From: Metabacillus dongyingensis
GTDB lineage: Bacteria; Bacillota; Bacilli; Bacillales; Bacillaceae
Assembly (NCBI RefSeq): GCF_019933155.2
Contig: NZ_CP082944.1
Span: 2,110,001 to 2,174,000, forward strand
DNA: 64,000 bases
Direction of reading: 5' to 3'
The position numbers and the translations under genes were made by a program. This document shows positions 16,748 to 25,556 of the stretch, piece after piece. Each line of letters opens with the position of its first letter. Position 1 is the stretch's first letter. The notes under the pieces were generated by a model that made no database searches, was not told the origin of the DNA, and saw only the letters and a program-made list of their open reading frames with translations.

Positions 16748-16763
16748 AACGATAATTATCATT
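16748..16763 (-). promoter_or_regulatory. Candidate Fur-family operator before ycgR
   Basis: GATAATTATC (16751-16760) is a perfect 10-bp palindrome. On the minus strand the context reads AAATGATAATTATCGTT, resembling Fur and Zur boxes but one base short of the usual 7-1-7 symmetry. It lies just upstream of the ycgR ribosome binding site. A TTGATA-18-TATTAT promoter is possible further upstream. Confidence 0.45.
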
Positions 16764-16833
16764 TTGATGCACTGAATTATATCATAATATTCTTAATGAA
16801 AAGCTTGTATCAAAGGAATAGGATAAAAAGCTT

Positions 16834-16863
16834 GAATAGATTGATGAAGTAACATCATATAGT
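16834..16863 (+). promoter_or_regulatory. Possible sigma-E-type promoter for ylmC
   Basis: GAATAGA (16834-16840), 15 nt, then CATATAGT (16856-16863) resembles the sigma-E consensus (KMATATT, 14-15 nt, CATACAMT) with several mismatches. It fits a YlmC/YmxH-type sporulation gene but is weak. Confidence 0.3.
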
Positions 16864-16889
16864 TAAAGTAAGAACAGGGGGCGGTTGCG

Positions 16890-17153
16890 ATGATGAATAT
16901 CTCTGAATTTCAAACGAAAGATGTTGTCAATGTTTCAGATGGCAAGAAGCTTGGGATTGTATCAGATTTCGATATAAATGTAACAACAGGGAAAATTCAG
17001 GCAGTGATTATTAGCGGAACTGGCAAAGTGTTAGGTTTTTTTGGGAAAGACGAAGAACTGGTTGTTCCCTGGAGAAATATCGTGAAAATTGGAGAAGATG
17101 TTATATTAGTGCGTGTAAATAGGGAGATAGACCAAAATAATGAATTAATTTAA
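16890..17153 (+). CDS. ylmC: YlmC/YmxH family PRC-barrel protein
   Basis: Small (87-residue) PRC-barrel protein of the YlmC/YmxH sporulation family; precise role unknown. Nearly the whole protein is the barrel: KDVVNVSDGKKLGIVSDFDINVTTGKIQAV, then TGKVLGFFGKDEELVVPWRNIVKIGEDVILV. The second ATG (16893) is an equally good start behind AGGGGGCGG. The C-terminal NREIDQNNELI is slightly longer than in B. subtilis as I recall it. It stands first in the ylm cluster, 92 nt before ylmD, which has its own candidate promoter. Confidence 0.88.
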   Translation: MMNISEFQTKDVVNVSDGKKLGIVSDFDINVTTGKIQAVIISGTGKVLGFFGKDEELVVPWRNIVKIGEDVILVRVNREIDQNNELI

Positions 17154-17181
17154 CAATCTTTCTGTCGGAATGGGAAAGATG

Positions 17182-17190
17182 TGGTAAAAT
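17182..17190 (+). promoter_or_regulatory. Candidate extended -10 promoter for ylmD
   Basis: TGG-TAAAAT is an extended -10 element 55 nt before ylmD. The -35 hexamer is poor. It would drive the ylmD-ylmE-sepF-ylmG group. Confidence 0.35.
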
Positions 17191-17245
17191 ATAGTCGTGT
17201 ATAACGAAACATGCAGCAATCTGTAAAGAAAAGGAATGAACATTT

Positions 17246-18085
17246 ATGACTCAGCAGCCGTTTCAACTGCAGCATGAAACTTATTTGAACAGCCCGATCT
17301 GGGAAAAATTAAATGATGAGCTTGTTGTCGGTTTTACAACCAAAAACGGCGGGATAAGCTGCGGAGATTTCCACTCGCTGAATCTTGGCCTGCATGTATT
17401 GGACAAACCAGAAAATGTTGTTTTAAATCGAAGACGATTAGCAGATGAGCTGAACTCACCTCTAGAAAACTGGATTTGTGCCGATCAGGTCCATGACAGC
17501 AGCATTTATAAAGTAAGTCAATCAGATAGAGGCAAAGGTATACTTGATTATGAATCTGCAATCCGTGCAACGGATGGCCTGTATACACAAGAAGAGAATT
17601 TGATGCTTGCTCTTTGCTATGCAGACTGTGTTCCTTTGTATTTTTATGAACATGAAAAAAAGCTGATTGGAACAGCACATGCCGGCTGGAAAGGCACTGT
17701 CAAAGACATAGGCGGTAAAATGATCCAAACATGGATAAAGGACGAAGAAGCTGACGCTGCCTCCATCTATGCAATAATTGGTCCCTCAATCGGACCCTGC
17801 TGCTATGTGGTTGACGATTACGTTATTGAAAAAGTCAATCAAGTTATACGGACTACTGATGCGCTGCCATATCACGAAGTATCTGCAGGTCAGTATTCTC
17901 TAGATCTAAAACAGCTGAACAAACAATTGCTGATTCATGCAGGTGTGAAAGAGGACCGGATTTTGACGAGTTCTTTATGTACAAGCTGTGAATCATCCAA
18001 GTTTTTTTCACATCGCAGAGACTCAGGATCGACTGGGAGAATGTTCAGTTTTATCGGTTTAACGAGGAGGCGCAAGCAGCTATGA
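17246..18085 (+). CDS. ylmD: YlmD, multicopper-oxidase-like purine nucleoside phosphorylase (LACC1/YfiH family)
   Basis: Cytoplasmic enzyme of the YfiH/LACC1 family (DUF152); relatives act on purine nucleosides, and the older polyphenol-oxidase annotation is doubtful. Family motifs are clear: ADQVHDSSIY, TDGLYTQEENLMLALCYADCVPLYFY and GTAHAGWKGTVKDIGGKM, which supply the His-Cys-His zinc site, and GPSIGPCCYVVDDYV. The C-terminus carries LCTSCESSKFFSHRRDSGSTGRM. 279 residues is normal. The stop overlaps ylmE by 4 nt (ATGA), so the two are coupled. Confidence 0.92.
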   Translation: MTQQPFQLQHETYLNSPIWEKLNDELVVGFTTKNGGISCGDFHSLNLGLHVLDKPENVVLNRRRLADELNSPLENWICADQVHDSSIYKVSQSDRGKGILDYESAIRATDGLYTQEENLMLALCYADCVPLYFYEHEKKLIGTAHAGWKGTVKDIGGKMIQTWIKDEEADAASIYAIIGPSIGPCCYVVDDYVIEKVNQVIRTTDALPYHEVSAGQYSLDLKQLNKQLLIHAGVKEDRILTSSLCTSCESSKFFSHRRDSGSTGRMFSFIGLTRRRKQL

Positions 18086-18750
18086 GTGTAGCAGACAACT
18101 TAAATGAAATTAACGCCCGAATTGAAAATACATGTTCTAAAATAGGACGAAATCCTAATGAAATTCAAATCATTGCAGTTACTAAGTATGTAGATATAGA
18201 TCGTGCAAAAGAAGCGTTAAGTGCTGGCATCAGTCATCTTGGAGAAAACAGGAATGAAGGGCTCAGCGAAAAATATACAGCAATAGGATCAGAGGCTAAA
18301 TGGCACTTTATCGGAACACTGCAGACTAGAAAAGTGAAGGAGATCATCGGGAAAGCAGATTATATTCATTCCCTTGACAGAATTTCACTGGCAAAAGAAA
18401 TCAGCAAACGTGCCGATAATAAAATAGACTGCTTTATCCAGGTAAATACATCAGGCGAAGAATCTAAGCACGGTATGGCTCCAAATGAGGTTTTGCCATT
18501 TGTTAATGAACTCGGCAGCTTTCCATACATAAACGTAGCAGGATTAATGACAATGGCTCCTAATACAGATGATACAACTGTTTTAAGGCAATCATTCGCC
18601 AGATTAAGGGAATTAAGTGAAGAAGTAAGAGCGCTTAACTTGCCTTACGCCCCGTGCAAAGAGCTTTCAATGGGCATGTCGAATGATTTCGAGATTGCGA
18701 TTGAAGAAGGCGCAACCTTCATACGTATAGGCTCTGCCCTGGTAGGATAA
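18082..18750 (+). CDS. ylmE: YlmE, PLP homeostasis protein (YggS/PROSC family)
   Basis: Non-catalytic pyridoxal-5'-phosphate-binding protein of the YggS family, with a role in vitamin B6 and amino-acid homeostasis. A TIM-barrel fold with the PLP-lysine in [17 protein letters not shown] (about residues 33-49), then [26 protein letters not shown], and the C-terminal phosphate-binding [28 protein letters not shown]. 222 residues is slightly shorter than B. subtilis (230). It lies between ylmD and sepF, the conserved order in low-GC Gram-positive bacteria. Confidence 0.94.
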   Translation: MSVADNLNEINARIENTCSKIGRNPNEIQIIAVTKYVDIDRAKEALSAGISHLGENRNEGLSEKYTAIGSEAKWHFIGTLQTRKVKEIIGKADYIHSLDRISLAKEISKRADNKIDCFIQVNTSGEESKHGMAPNEVLPFVNELGSFPYINVAGLMTMAPNTDDTTVLRQSFARLRELSEEVRALNLPYAPCKELSMGMSNDFEIAIEEGATFIRIGSALVG

Positions 18751-18770
18751 GAAATCGGAGGTGTCAGAAG

Positions 18771-19208
18771 TTGAGTATTAAAAATAAGTTTAAAAGCTTT
18801 TTTGCCTTGGATGATGAAGAGTATGAGTACGTTGAACAGGACCGCTATCAGGAAGATGACTATGAGGATGAGCAGCCGTTTGCCGCAAAACCGCAGACTA
18901 AACAGAATGTTGTAAGTTTGCAAAGTGTTCAAAAATCATCTAAAGTGGTTTTATGCGAGCCTCGAGTATATGCTGAAGCTCAGGATGTAGCCGATCAGCT
19001 TAAAAACCGGCGCGCGGTTGTAGTGAACCTGCAGCGTATTCAGCATGATCAGGCAAAACGGATTGTAGACTTTTTAAGCGGAACTGTGTACGCTATAGGA
19101 GGAGACATTCAAAAGATAGGAGCAAATATTTTTCTTTGCACTCCTGATAATGTGGATGTCGCAGGATCTATATCTGAAATAGTAACTGAAGAAGATCAGA
19201 GGTGGTAA
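18771..19208 (+). CDS. sepF: SepF, septum-forming and FtsZ-membrane linker protein
   Basis: Binds the C-terminal peptide of FtsZ, bundles filaments and anchors them to the membrane. The start is TTG 18771 behind GGAGGTG. The N-terminal amphipathic helix ([12 protein letters not shown]) is the membrane anchor, followed by an acidic linker (about 14-38) and the SepF core from about residue 60 ([48 protein letters not shown]). 145 residues is usual. It is 6 nt before ylmG. Confidence 0.96.
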   Translation: MSIKNKFKSFFALDDEEYEYVEQDRYQEDDYEDEQPFAAKPQTKQNVVSLQSVQKSSKVVLCEPRVYAEAQDVADQLKNRRAVVVNLQRIQHDQAKRIVDFLSGTVYAIGGDIQKIGANIFLCTPDNVDVAGSISEIVTEEDQRW

Positions 19209-19214
19209 ATCTAG

Positions 19215-19478
19215 ATGGGCATAGTGGCTGATGTATTATTTACATTATTGCAGATTTATTCGTATGCGATTATTATTTACATTCTGCTTTCATGGTTTCC
19301 GAATGCAAGAGAAAGCGGTTTTGGCCAATTTTTAGCTAAGATTGTTGAACCTTACCTGGAGCCATTCCGCAGATTCATTCCGCCGCTTGGAATGATTGAT
19401 ATTTCCCCGATTGTGGCGCTTCTTGCCTTAAGATTTGCGGGATATGGGCTGAATTCCATTTTCAGCATGATTGGATAA
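19215..19478 (+). CDS. ylmG: YggT family membrane protein YlmG
   Basis: An 87-residue integral membrane protein of the YggT family. Two hydrophobic segments (about 7-25 and 63-82) flank a loop with the conserved [11 protein letters not shown] and [28 protein letters not shown]. The family is genetically linked to division and, in plastids, to nucleoid distribution; the mechanism is unknown. The gene follows sepF closely and is followed by a hairpin with a T-run. Confidence 0.92.
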   Translation: MGIVADVLFTLLQIYSYAIIIYILLSWFPNARESGFGQFLAKIVEPYLEPFRRFIPPLGMIDISPIVALLALRFAGYGLNSIFSMIG

Positions 19479-19490
19479 GATTGTCTTACA

Positions 19491-19520
19491 AGTGCCGTTT
19501 ATCGGCACTGTTTTCATTTT
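19491..19520 (+). terminator. Hairpin with T-run between ylmG and ylmH
   Basis: AGTGCCG / CGGCACT, loop of 5, followed by GTTTTCATTTT. It looks like a moderate intrinsic terminator that would lower readthrough into ylmH. Confidence 0.7.
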
Positions 19521-19543
19521 AGAATGGTTTGGAGCTGTATGAA

Positions 19544-20314
19544 GTGAACCATGTTTATCAGCATTTTAGACAGGAAGAGCGTCATTTCATTGATCAGGTG
19601 ATGGAGTGGAAAGAAAATGTTCTGAATCATTACAGTCCTAAATTGACTGACTTTCTTGATCCAAGAGAGCAGGAAATGGTTCAGGCTGTTGTCGGTTCAA
19701 ACGGGGAAGTAAATGTCATATTTTCTGGTGATGGCATGGAGAGGAAGCGTGCTCTTCTTTACCCTGATTACTTTACACCTTCCTTGGATGATTTTCAGTT
19801 ATCACTGATCGAAATTCAATATCCGGTTAAATTTATCTCTCTTGAACATCGCCATATTTTAGGGTCACTTATGTCTCTGGGATTGAAACGGTCTAAATTT
19901 GGAGATCTTTTGTTCTTCGGTGAGCGGATTCAGCTTGTGGCTGCAAAAGAAGTTGAGGATTTTATTTTAATGAATGTGACCGAAATCGGCAGAGCAAAGG
20001 TTTCCCTTCGGAAGCTTGACTGGAGTAAGAGAATTCCGAATCATGAAGAAATCCAAGAACAGTCTGCAACTGTCAGCTCATTAAGGGTAGATGCTGTTGC
20101 AGCTTCTATTTATAATGTTTCCAGACAAAAAATCGGCTTGCTCATTCAGAATGGGCATGTAAAAGTAAACTGGAAAGTCATTCAGCAGACATCCTTTGAA
20201 TGCCGCGAGGGTGACACCATTTCTGTCCGAGGTTTTGGGAGATCCAGGATTTTGTCGATTGACGGCAGAACAAAGAAGGATAGATGGAAGCTGACTATTG
20301 GAAAACAAAAATAA
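19544..20314 (+). CDS. ylmH: YlmH, S4-domain RNA-binding protein
   Basis: S4-domain protein; in B. subtilis YlmH binds the large ribosomal subunit and can take part in ribosome-associated quality control. I start at GTG 19544 behind GGAG (9 nt); a TTG five codons earlier lacks a ribosome binding site. The N-terminal domain (YQHFRQEERHFIDQVMEWKENVLNHYSPKLTDFLDPREQ) and the central GSLMSLGLKRSKFGDLLFF are family features. The S4 fold lies near 170-240 (SSLRVDAVAASIYNVSRQKIGLLIQNGHVKVNWKVI). 256 residues is normal. Its promoter is unclear; readthrough of the upstream hairpin is likely. Confidence 0.93.
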   Translation: MNHVYQHFRQEERHFIDQVMEWKENVLNHYSPKLTDFLDPREQEMVQAVVGSNGEVNVIFSGDGMERKRALLYPDYFTPSLDDFQLSLIEIQYPVKFISLEHRHILGSLMSLGLKRSKFGDLLFFGERIQLVAAKEVEDFILMNVTEIGRAKVSLRKLDWSKRIPNHEEIQEQSATVSSLRVDAVAASIYNVSRQKIGLLIQNGHVKVNWKVIQQTSFECREGDTISVRGFGRSRILSIDGRTKKDRWKLTIGKQK

Positions 20315-20336
20315 TTTTAGGGAATTAGCAGGAATT

Positions 20337-20367
20337 TTGACCTTTTTGTCAAATAATGAATTATACT
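20337..20367 (+). promoter_or_regulatory. Possible divIVA promoter
   Basis: TTGACC (20337-20342) and TATACT (20362-20367) are 19 nt apart, longer than ideal. The -10 is about 50 nt before the divIVA start codon. Confidence 0.4.
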
Positions 20368-20415
20368 GTTTTAAAAGAAACGTTACATTCAATACTCATA
20401 ATGGAGGTGGCAGAA

Positions 20416-20922
20416 GTGCCCTTAACACCGTTAGATATTCATAACAAAGAATTCAACAAAGGCTTCCGCGGCTATGATGAAGATGAAGTGAACGAATTCC
20501 TTGATCAAGTGATAAAAGATTATGAAATGGCGATTCGCGAACGCAAAGAACTTGAATCAAAAGTAGGCGAACTGACTGAGAAGCTTGGTCATTTTGCAAA
20601 CATTGAAGAAACTCTTAACAAATCGATTCTAGTTGCTCAGGAAGCAGCTGAAGAGGTTCGCCGCCACGCTCAAAAAGAAGCGAAATTAATTGTAAAAGAA
20701 GCAGAAAAGAACGCAGACCGCATCATTAATGAATCACTGTCTAAATCAAGAAAAATTGCAGTTGAGATTGAAGAACTCAAAAAGCAGTCTAAGGTTTTCC
20801 GCACTAGGTTCCAAATGCTGATTGAAGCACAGCTTGATCTTCTTAAAAATGACGACTGGGATCATTTATTAGAGTATGAAGTGGAAGCTCTTTACGAGGA
20901 ACGCGAAGAATCTAAAGTGTAA
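20416..20922 (+). CDS. divIVA: DivIVA, polar and septal curvature-sensing protein
   Basis: Coiled-coil protein that gathers at negatively curved membrane, recruits MinJ and the Min system, and anchors the chromosome pole in sporulation. The start is GTG 20416 behind GGAGGTGG. In-frame codons upstream are not used, since the conserved N-terminus begins PLTPLDIHNKEFNKGFRGYDEDEVNEFL, with the membrane-inserting Phe and Arg. A second coiled coil runs from about residue 65, and the C-terminal tetramerisation segment LLKNDDWDHLLEYEVEALYEE is conserved. 168 residues compares with 164 in B. subtilis. Confidence 0.97.
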   Translation: MPLTPLDIHNKEFNKGFRGYDEDEVNEFLDQVIKDYEMAIRERKELESKVGELTEKLGHFANIEETLNKSILVAQEAAEEVRRHAQKEAKLIVKEAEKNADRIINESLSKSRKIAVEIEELKKQSKVFRTRFQMLIEAQLDLLKNDDWDHLLEYEVEALYEEREESKV

Positions 20923-20924
20923 TC

Positions 20925-20954
20925 TTGACTTGCGTACATAGTTTCACATATAAT
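20925..20954 (+). promoter_or_regulatory. Promoter of the ileS T-box leader
   Basis: TTGACT (20925-20930) and TATAAT (20949-20954), 18-nt spacer, begin right after the divIVA stop. The start point would be near 20961, so the whole T-box leader is transcribed. Confidence 0.75.
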
Positions 20955-20960
20955 ACGATC

Positions 20961-21232
20961 ACTACTACAATTATTATCATATAAAAAATTAAAACGATGA
21001 GAGGGAGAGTAGCTCATTTTAACCTTTTTAAGCGAGCCGGAACTGGTGGAAGCCCGGCAAAGGAGAATGAGTGAAGATCACCCTTGAGTTTTTTGCTGAA
21101 ACAAATTGAAAGTAAGCAAAGACGCGTTATTCACGTTACGAATCTTGAGAGGATAATCAGAATGCTGGTTATCTAAAAGGGTGGTACCGCGAGAAAACCT
21201 TCTCGTCCCTTATGGGATGAGAAGGTTTTTTG
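20961..21232 (+). promoter_or_regulatory. T-box riboswitch of ileS (isoleucine)
   Basis: The leader senses uncharged tRNA-Ile and lets transcription continue into ileS. The T-box motif AGGGTGGTACCGCG is at 21178-21191 with the UGGN bulge for the tRNA acceptor end. Stem I spans about 21000-21090, and ATC (21077-21079) in the specifier loop is an isoleucine codon. The leader ends in a strong terminator that competes with the antiterminator. Confidence 0.95.
21194..21232 (+). terminator. T-box leader terminator
   Basis: Stem AAAACCTTCTCGTCCC / GGGATGAGAAGGTTTT with a 4-nt loop and a T-run. It forms when tRNA-Ile is charged. Confidence 0.93.
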
Positions 21233-21294
21233 TGTTTTCTTATTTAATGGCTGTTTACTAAAAGCCTACTTAAAAATTGTTTGGAGGAATACCC

Positions 21295-24066
21295 ATGGAG
21301 TACAAAGATACACTGCTAATGCCAAAAACTGAATTCCCAATGCGCGGAAACTTGCCGAACCGCGAACCTCAAATGCAGGAGAAATGGGAAGAAATGAATA
21401 TTTATCAAAAAGTTCAGGAGCGTACGAAAGATCGTCCGATGTTTATTTTGCATGACGGACCTCCATACGCAAACGGCGATATTCATATGGGGCATGCTTT
21501 AAACAAAGTGCTGAAAGATTTTATTGTCCGCTATAAATCAATGACAGGCTATAACGCACCATATGTGCCGGGCTGGGATACACACGGCCTGCCGATTGAA
21601 ACAGCTTTAACTAAAAACAAAAAAGTGAACCGGAAAGAATTAAGTGTTGCAGAATTCCGCAAGCTTTGTGCTGAGTATGCATGGGAGCAAATCAATAACC
21701 AGCGTGAACAGTTCAAACGCCTGGGAGTTCGGGGAGACTGGGAAAATCCATACGTGACATTAACCCCTGAATATGAAGCCCAGCAAATCAAAGTTTTTGG
21801 TGAAATGGCGAAAAAAGGCTATATCTATAAGGGTCTTAAACCGGTTTATTGGTCTCCTTCAAGTGAATCTGCCTTAGCAGAAGCAGAAATCGAATATTAC
21901 GATAAGCGATCTGCTTCCATTTATGTTGCATTTACAGTTACTGAAGGAAATGACGTATTAAACGGCGGAGAAAAAATCGTTATTTGGACGACAACTCCTT
22001 GGACGATTCCTGCAAACCTTGGAATAGCAGTAAATCCTGAGCTTGAATACAGTGTTGTATCAGTAAAAGACGATTCTTTCATCGTTGCATCTGCTCTTTT
22101 GGAGACTGTAGCGAAAGAACTTGAGTGGGAAACCTACACGGTTTCAAAAACATTTAAAGGCGCTCAGCTTGAAAAAGCAGTTGCGAAACATCCGCTTTAT
22201 GACCGCGAATCGCTTGTTGTTCTTGGCGAGCATGTAACAACAGAGGCTGGTACGGGCTGTGTACACACTGCTCCTGGACATGGGGAAGATGACTTTATTG
22301 TCGGTCAAAAATACGGACTTGGCGTTCTTTGCCCGGTTGATGAAAAAGGCCATATGACGAATGAAGCGCCAGGTTTTGAAGGCATGTTTTATGATGCAGC
22401 AAATAAACCAATTACAGAACAGCTTGATGAAGCAGGCGCATTACTGAAATTATCGTTTATTACGCATTCTTACCCTCATGACTGGAGAACAAAAAAACCA
22501 ACAATCTTCAGAGCAACGGCTCAGTGGTTTGCATCTATTAAAGACTTCCGTGAAGAGCTATTAACTGCTGTAAAAGAAACAAAATGGGTTCCAGCATGGG
22601 GAGAAACAAGATTATTTAATATGGTCCGGGACCGCGGAGACTGGTGTATTTCCAGACAGCGTGCGTGGGGAGTTCCAATTCCGGTATTCTATGCTGAGAA
22701 CGGGGAACCAATCATTACAGATGAAACAATCAATCATGTTTCAGACTTGTTCCGCAAACATGGTTCAAATATTTGGTTTGAGCGTGAAACAAAAGATCTG
22801 CTTCCTGAAGGGTTTAAACATGAAGGAAGCCCAAATGGATTGTTCACAAAAGAACAGGACATTATGGATGTATGGTTTGATTCGGGTTCATCTCATCAGG
22901 CTGTCTTATTAGAAAGAGATGACCTGCAGCGTCCGGCAGATCTTTATTTAGAAGGATCTGATCAATACCGCGGGTGGTTTAACTCTTCCTTATCAACAGC
23001 AGTTGCTGTAACTGGTAAAGCTCCATACAAAGGAGTCCTGAGCCATGGATTTGCTCTTGACGGAGAAGGACGCAAAATGAGTAAATCTTTAGGAAACGTC
23101 GTACTGCCTTCAAAAGTCATGAACCAGCTTGGAGGAGACATCCTTCGTCTATGGGTAGCATCTGTTGATTACCAGGCAGATGTAAGAGTTTCTGATAATA
23201 TCTTAAAGCAAGTTGCTGAAGTATACAGAAAAATCCGCAATACATTCCGTTTCCTGCTTGGAAACCTTGCAGATTTTAATCCGGCAAAAGATGCCCTATC
23301 TTATGACGAACTGCGTGATGTAGATCGTTATATGCTTGTAAAACTGAATAAATTAACAGATAAAGTGAAAAAATCCTATGAAGAATATGAGTTTGCAGCG
23401 ATTTTCCATGCGGTTCATAACTTCTGTACGATTGAACTTAGCTCATTTTATCTTGATTTCGCAAAAGATGTCCTGTACATCGAAGCACCAGACAATAAAG
23501 AGCGCCGTGCTATTCAAACTGTTTTGCACGAAACGCTTCTTTCTCTAGTGAAGTTAGTAACACCAATTCTTCCTCATACTGCCGACGAAGTTTGGGCACA
23601 TATTGATTCTGTATCAGAAGAAAGTGTTCAGCTTGTTGATATGCCGGAAGTGAAGACCCTTGAAAATGCGGATCTATTAGAAGAGAAATGGGATGCTTTC
23701 ATGGAGCTTCGTGATGATGTGCTGAAGGCTCTTGAAGTGGCAAGAAACGAAAAAGTAATCGGCAAGTCATTAACAGCAAGCATTGAACTTTATGTTGATG
23801 CTGAAACGAAGCAATTGCTTGATTCAGTCGAAGAAAACCTACAGCAGCTGTTTATCGTATCAGGCTTTAAACTAGCAGGTGACTATGATGCAGCACCTGA
23901 AGAGGCTCATGTATTTGATCATGTGAAAATTGCTGTGAAACCTGCTGAAGGCGAAACATGTGAAAGATGCTGGGTAGTTACAACGGATGTTGGCAGCAAT
24001 GAAAATCATAAAACTCTTTGCGGCCGCTGTGCAGCAATTGTTGATGAAAACTATACAACTGCTTAA
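21295..24066 (+). CDS. ileS: Isoleucyl-tRNA synthetase
   Basis: Class I aminoacyl-tRNA synthetase that charges tRNA-Ile in the cytoplasm. The start is ATG 21295, 8 nt after GGAGG; 923 residues, close to B. subtilis (921). The HIGH motif is HMGH (64-67), in [15 protein letters not shown]. The editing CP1 domain is present ([30 protein letters not shown]), KMSKS is at 594-598, and a C-terminal zinc site is formed by CERC and CGRC. It is the bacterial type (IleS1), not the mupirocin-resistant type. Regulation is by the upstream T-box. Confidence 0.98.
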   Translation: MEYKDTLLMPKTEFPMRGNLPNREPQMQEKWEEMNIYQKVQERTKDRPMFILHDGPPYANGDIHMGHALNKVLKDFIVRYKSMTGYNAPYVPGWDTHGLPIETALTKNKKVNRKELSVAEFRKLCAEYAWEQINNQREQFKRLGVRGDWENPYVTLTPEYEAQQIKVFGEMAKKGYIYKGLKPVYWSPSSESALAEAEIEYYDKRSASIYVAFTVTEGNDVLNGGEKIVIWTTTPWTIPANLGIAVNPELEYSVVSVKDDSFIVASALLETVAKELEWETYTVSKTFKGAQLEKAVAKHPLYDRESLVVLGEHVTTEAGTGCVHTAPGHGEDDFIVGQKYGLGVLCPVDEKGHMTNEAPGFEGMFYDAANKPITEQLDEAGALLKLSFITHSYPHDWRTKKPTIFRATAQWFASIKDFREELLTAVKETKWVPAWGETRLFNMVRDRGDWCISRQRAWGVPIPVFYAENGEPIITDETINHVSDLFRKHGSNIWFERETKDLLPEGFKHEGSPNGLFTKEQDIMDVWFDSGSSHQAVLLERDDLQRPADLYLEGSDQYRGWFNSSLSTAVAVTGKAPYKGVLSHGFALDGEGRKMSKSLGNVVLPSKVMNQLGGDILRLWVASVDYQADVRVSDNILKQVAEVYRKIRNTFRFLLGNLADFNPAKDALSYDELRDVDRYMLVKLNKLTDKVKKSYEEYEFAAIFHAVHNFCTIELSSFYLDFAKDVLYIEAPDNKERRAIQTVLHETLLSLVKLVTPILPHTADEVWAHIDSVSEESVQLVDMPEVKTLENADLLEEKWDAFMELRDDVLKALEVARNEKVIGKSLTASIELYVDAETKQLLDSVEENLQQLFIVSGFKLAGDYDAAPEEAHVFDHVKIAVKPAEGETCERCWVVTTDVGSNENHKTLCGRCAAIVDENYTTA

Positions 24067-24074
24067 TTTATTGG

Positions 24075-24106
24075 AAACCGCTGACTTCATTGATCAGCGG
24101 TTTTTT
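24075..24106 (+). terminator. Intrinsic terminator after ileS
   Basis: AAACCGCTGA / TCAGCGGTTT with a 9-nt loop and six T. Confidence 0.93.
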
Positions 24107-24614
24107 ATATTAGCTCGATTTAGAAGGGCTGTTTTAAGTAAAGCACAGGGACTTATTTAATATGGGGACCTAAAGTTGAATGAATATCGGCTAATAAAGC
24201 TATTATTTGGATGGAAAATTCTATATCCGGCATTGTATACAGAAAAGCAGCTGCAATGCAGAGACTTTAGGCTAGATAAAAAAATCAGTTGACTAGAAAT
24301 ATTCAATATTCAACAAGATAAATCATGAAAACGAATAGAAAAAATGAAAAAATGGATAATAAAATCCATGTCTTTGCAAATAACAAAACGAGCAATCCGG
24401 CTTTTAGTTATGTCAAGGCTACATCGCGCAGACCCTTGGTCAGAACAAATTCCAGTCAAACCCGGATTTTTCGGGTGAATTCTTAACTGTCTGCCTGCGC
24501 TAAACAGTCGGTTCCGCATTTCATTGTCATAACAGGAAAATTCTTAAAAGCGTGAGCGGCAGGGAGAACGGATAGACTATGAGTACAAAGCAAGTACACA
24601 AGGAGTTGTCCGCT
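24107..24614. other. Unexplained gap between ileS and ylyA
   Basis: About 500 nt without a supported gene. It holds a 53-codon open frame on the plus strand (24325-24486, rich in Lys and Arg, no ribosome binding site), an inverted repeat GTTGA / TCAAC (24288-24292 and 24310-24314), and a hairpin ACCCG / CGGGT near 24460-24476 without a T-run. No Rfam-like structure is recognisable to me. Confidence 0.55.
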
Positions 24615-24983
24615 ATGAGTTTAGACGCAATTTGGTATGAGCTTCAAATCATGCAGCAGGAATTGAAATCAAGGCTATTTGATCATGGCTTGTTTGAGGT
24701 GGTGAATGAACAACATCTATTTTATCCATTAAAAGAAAAAACAATTATGATTCATGTGAAAGAAGAATTAATTGATGTTGAAAGAGCTCTTCAGAAAATT
24801 GAAAACGGCACGTTTGGCATTTGTGAAGAGACAGGAACTCCAATTGCACTTGATAAGTTAGCCATTATCCCCACTGCAAGAACCATTCATGATTTTGCTT
24901 TTCAGGAACTTTATGAAAGAAAATCTCTGCCTCATCTCTATCTCAATCACCAATCCCACTATGAAGTGGGAGAATATCATTAA
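24615..24983 (+). CDS. ylyA: YlyA, DksA/TraR-like RNA-polymerase-associated protein
   Basis: Member of the DksA/TraR-like family. B. subtilis YlyA binds RNA polymerase in the forespore and affects sigma-G-dependent germination genes. I place the start at ATG 24615, 9 nt after AAGGAG; an in-frame ATG 12 codons earlier has a weaker site. A helical coiled-coil N-terminus (about 1-70) is followed by ENGTFGICEETGTPIALDKLAIIPTARTIHDF, the position of the DksA zinc finger, but only one Cys is left, so no C4 zinc site. 122 residues fits YlyA. The gene symbol rests on position and family, not a close match. Confidence 0.75.
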   Translation: MSLDAIWYELQIMQQELKSRLFDHGLFEVVNEQHLFYPLKEKTIMIHVKEELIDVERALQKIENGTFGICEETGTPIALDKLAIIPTARTIHDFAFQELYERKSLPHLYLNHQSHYEVGEYH

Positions 24984-25073
24984 AACACTGCTTTCATGAG
25001 ATACAAGCTTTACTCTTCTTTTTTGCCTGTGATACAATTCAAAGGTACATTATAGGAAAGTTGGGGAAAGCTT

Positions 25074-25556
25074 GTGCTTTACTATATCATCGCCCTTGTT
25101 ATTATTGCGCTTGATCAGCTGACAAAATGGCTGATTGTCAATGAATTGGAAATCGGAGAAAGAATACCCGTTATTGAAAACGTACTGTATATTACATCAC
25201 ATCGGAACCAGGGTGCTGCCTGGGGAATTCTGCAGGGTCAGATGTGGTTTTTTTATGTCATTACCGTTATCGTCGTAATTGGACTCGTGATTTATATTCA
25301 GAAATATGCAAAAGACCAGCGTTTAATGGGAATAGCGCTTGGACTTATGCTTGGCGGAGCCATTGGCAATTTCATAGATCGTGTTATTCATCAGGAAGTG
25401 GTGGATTTTGTACAAACTTACATAGGAACATACCCATTTCCTATCTTTAACATAGCAGATTCAGCTCTTTGTGTAGGAGTTGCTTTGTTATTTATTGTCA
25501 TGCTTTTTGAAGGGAAACAAGAGAAGGAGAAAGTGAATGAACAGCATAGAAATTAA
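25074..25556 (+). CDS. lspA: Lipoprotein signal peptidase (signal peptidase II)
   Basis: Integral membrane aspartic protease that removes signal peptides from lipidated prolipoproteins. Four transmembrane segments (about 2-18, 60-79, 85-101 and 125-145). The catalytic Asp residues are in [11 protein letters not shown] (about 102) and FNIADSAL (about 129), and NQGAAWGIL is conserved. GTG start behind GGGGAAAG. At 160 residues it is slightly longer than B. subtilis (154), with a charged C-terminal tail. It overlaps rluD by 20 nt. Confidence 0.96.
   Translation: MLYYIIALVIIALDQLTKWLIVNELEIGERIPVIENVLYITSHRNQGAAWGILQGQMWFFYVITVIVVIGLVIYIQKYAKDQRLMGIALGLMLGGAIGNFIDRVIHQEVVDFVQTYIGTYPFPIFNIADSALCVGVALLFIVMLFEGKQEKEKVNEQHRN

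Noticed and set aside
14989..16763. ycgR-ycgQ segment as part of a mobile element
   Set aside because: No transposase, integrase, terminal repeats or tRNA junction. Only a change in gene order can be claimed.
24310..24519. 69-codon minus-strand frame in the ileS-ylyA gap
   Set aside because: No ribosome binding site, uneven composition, no motif. Kept only as part of the description of the unexplained gap.
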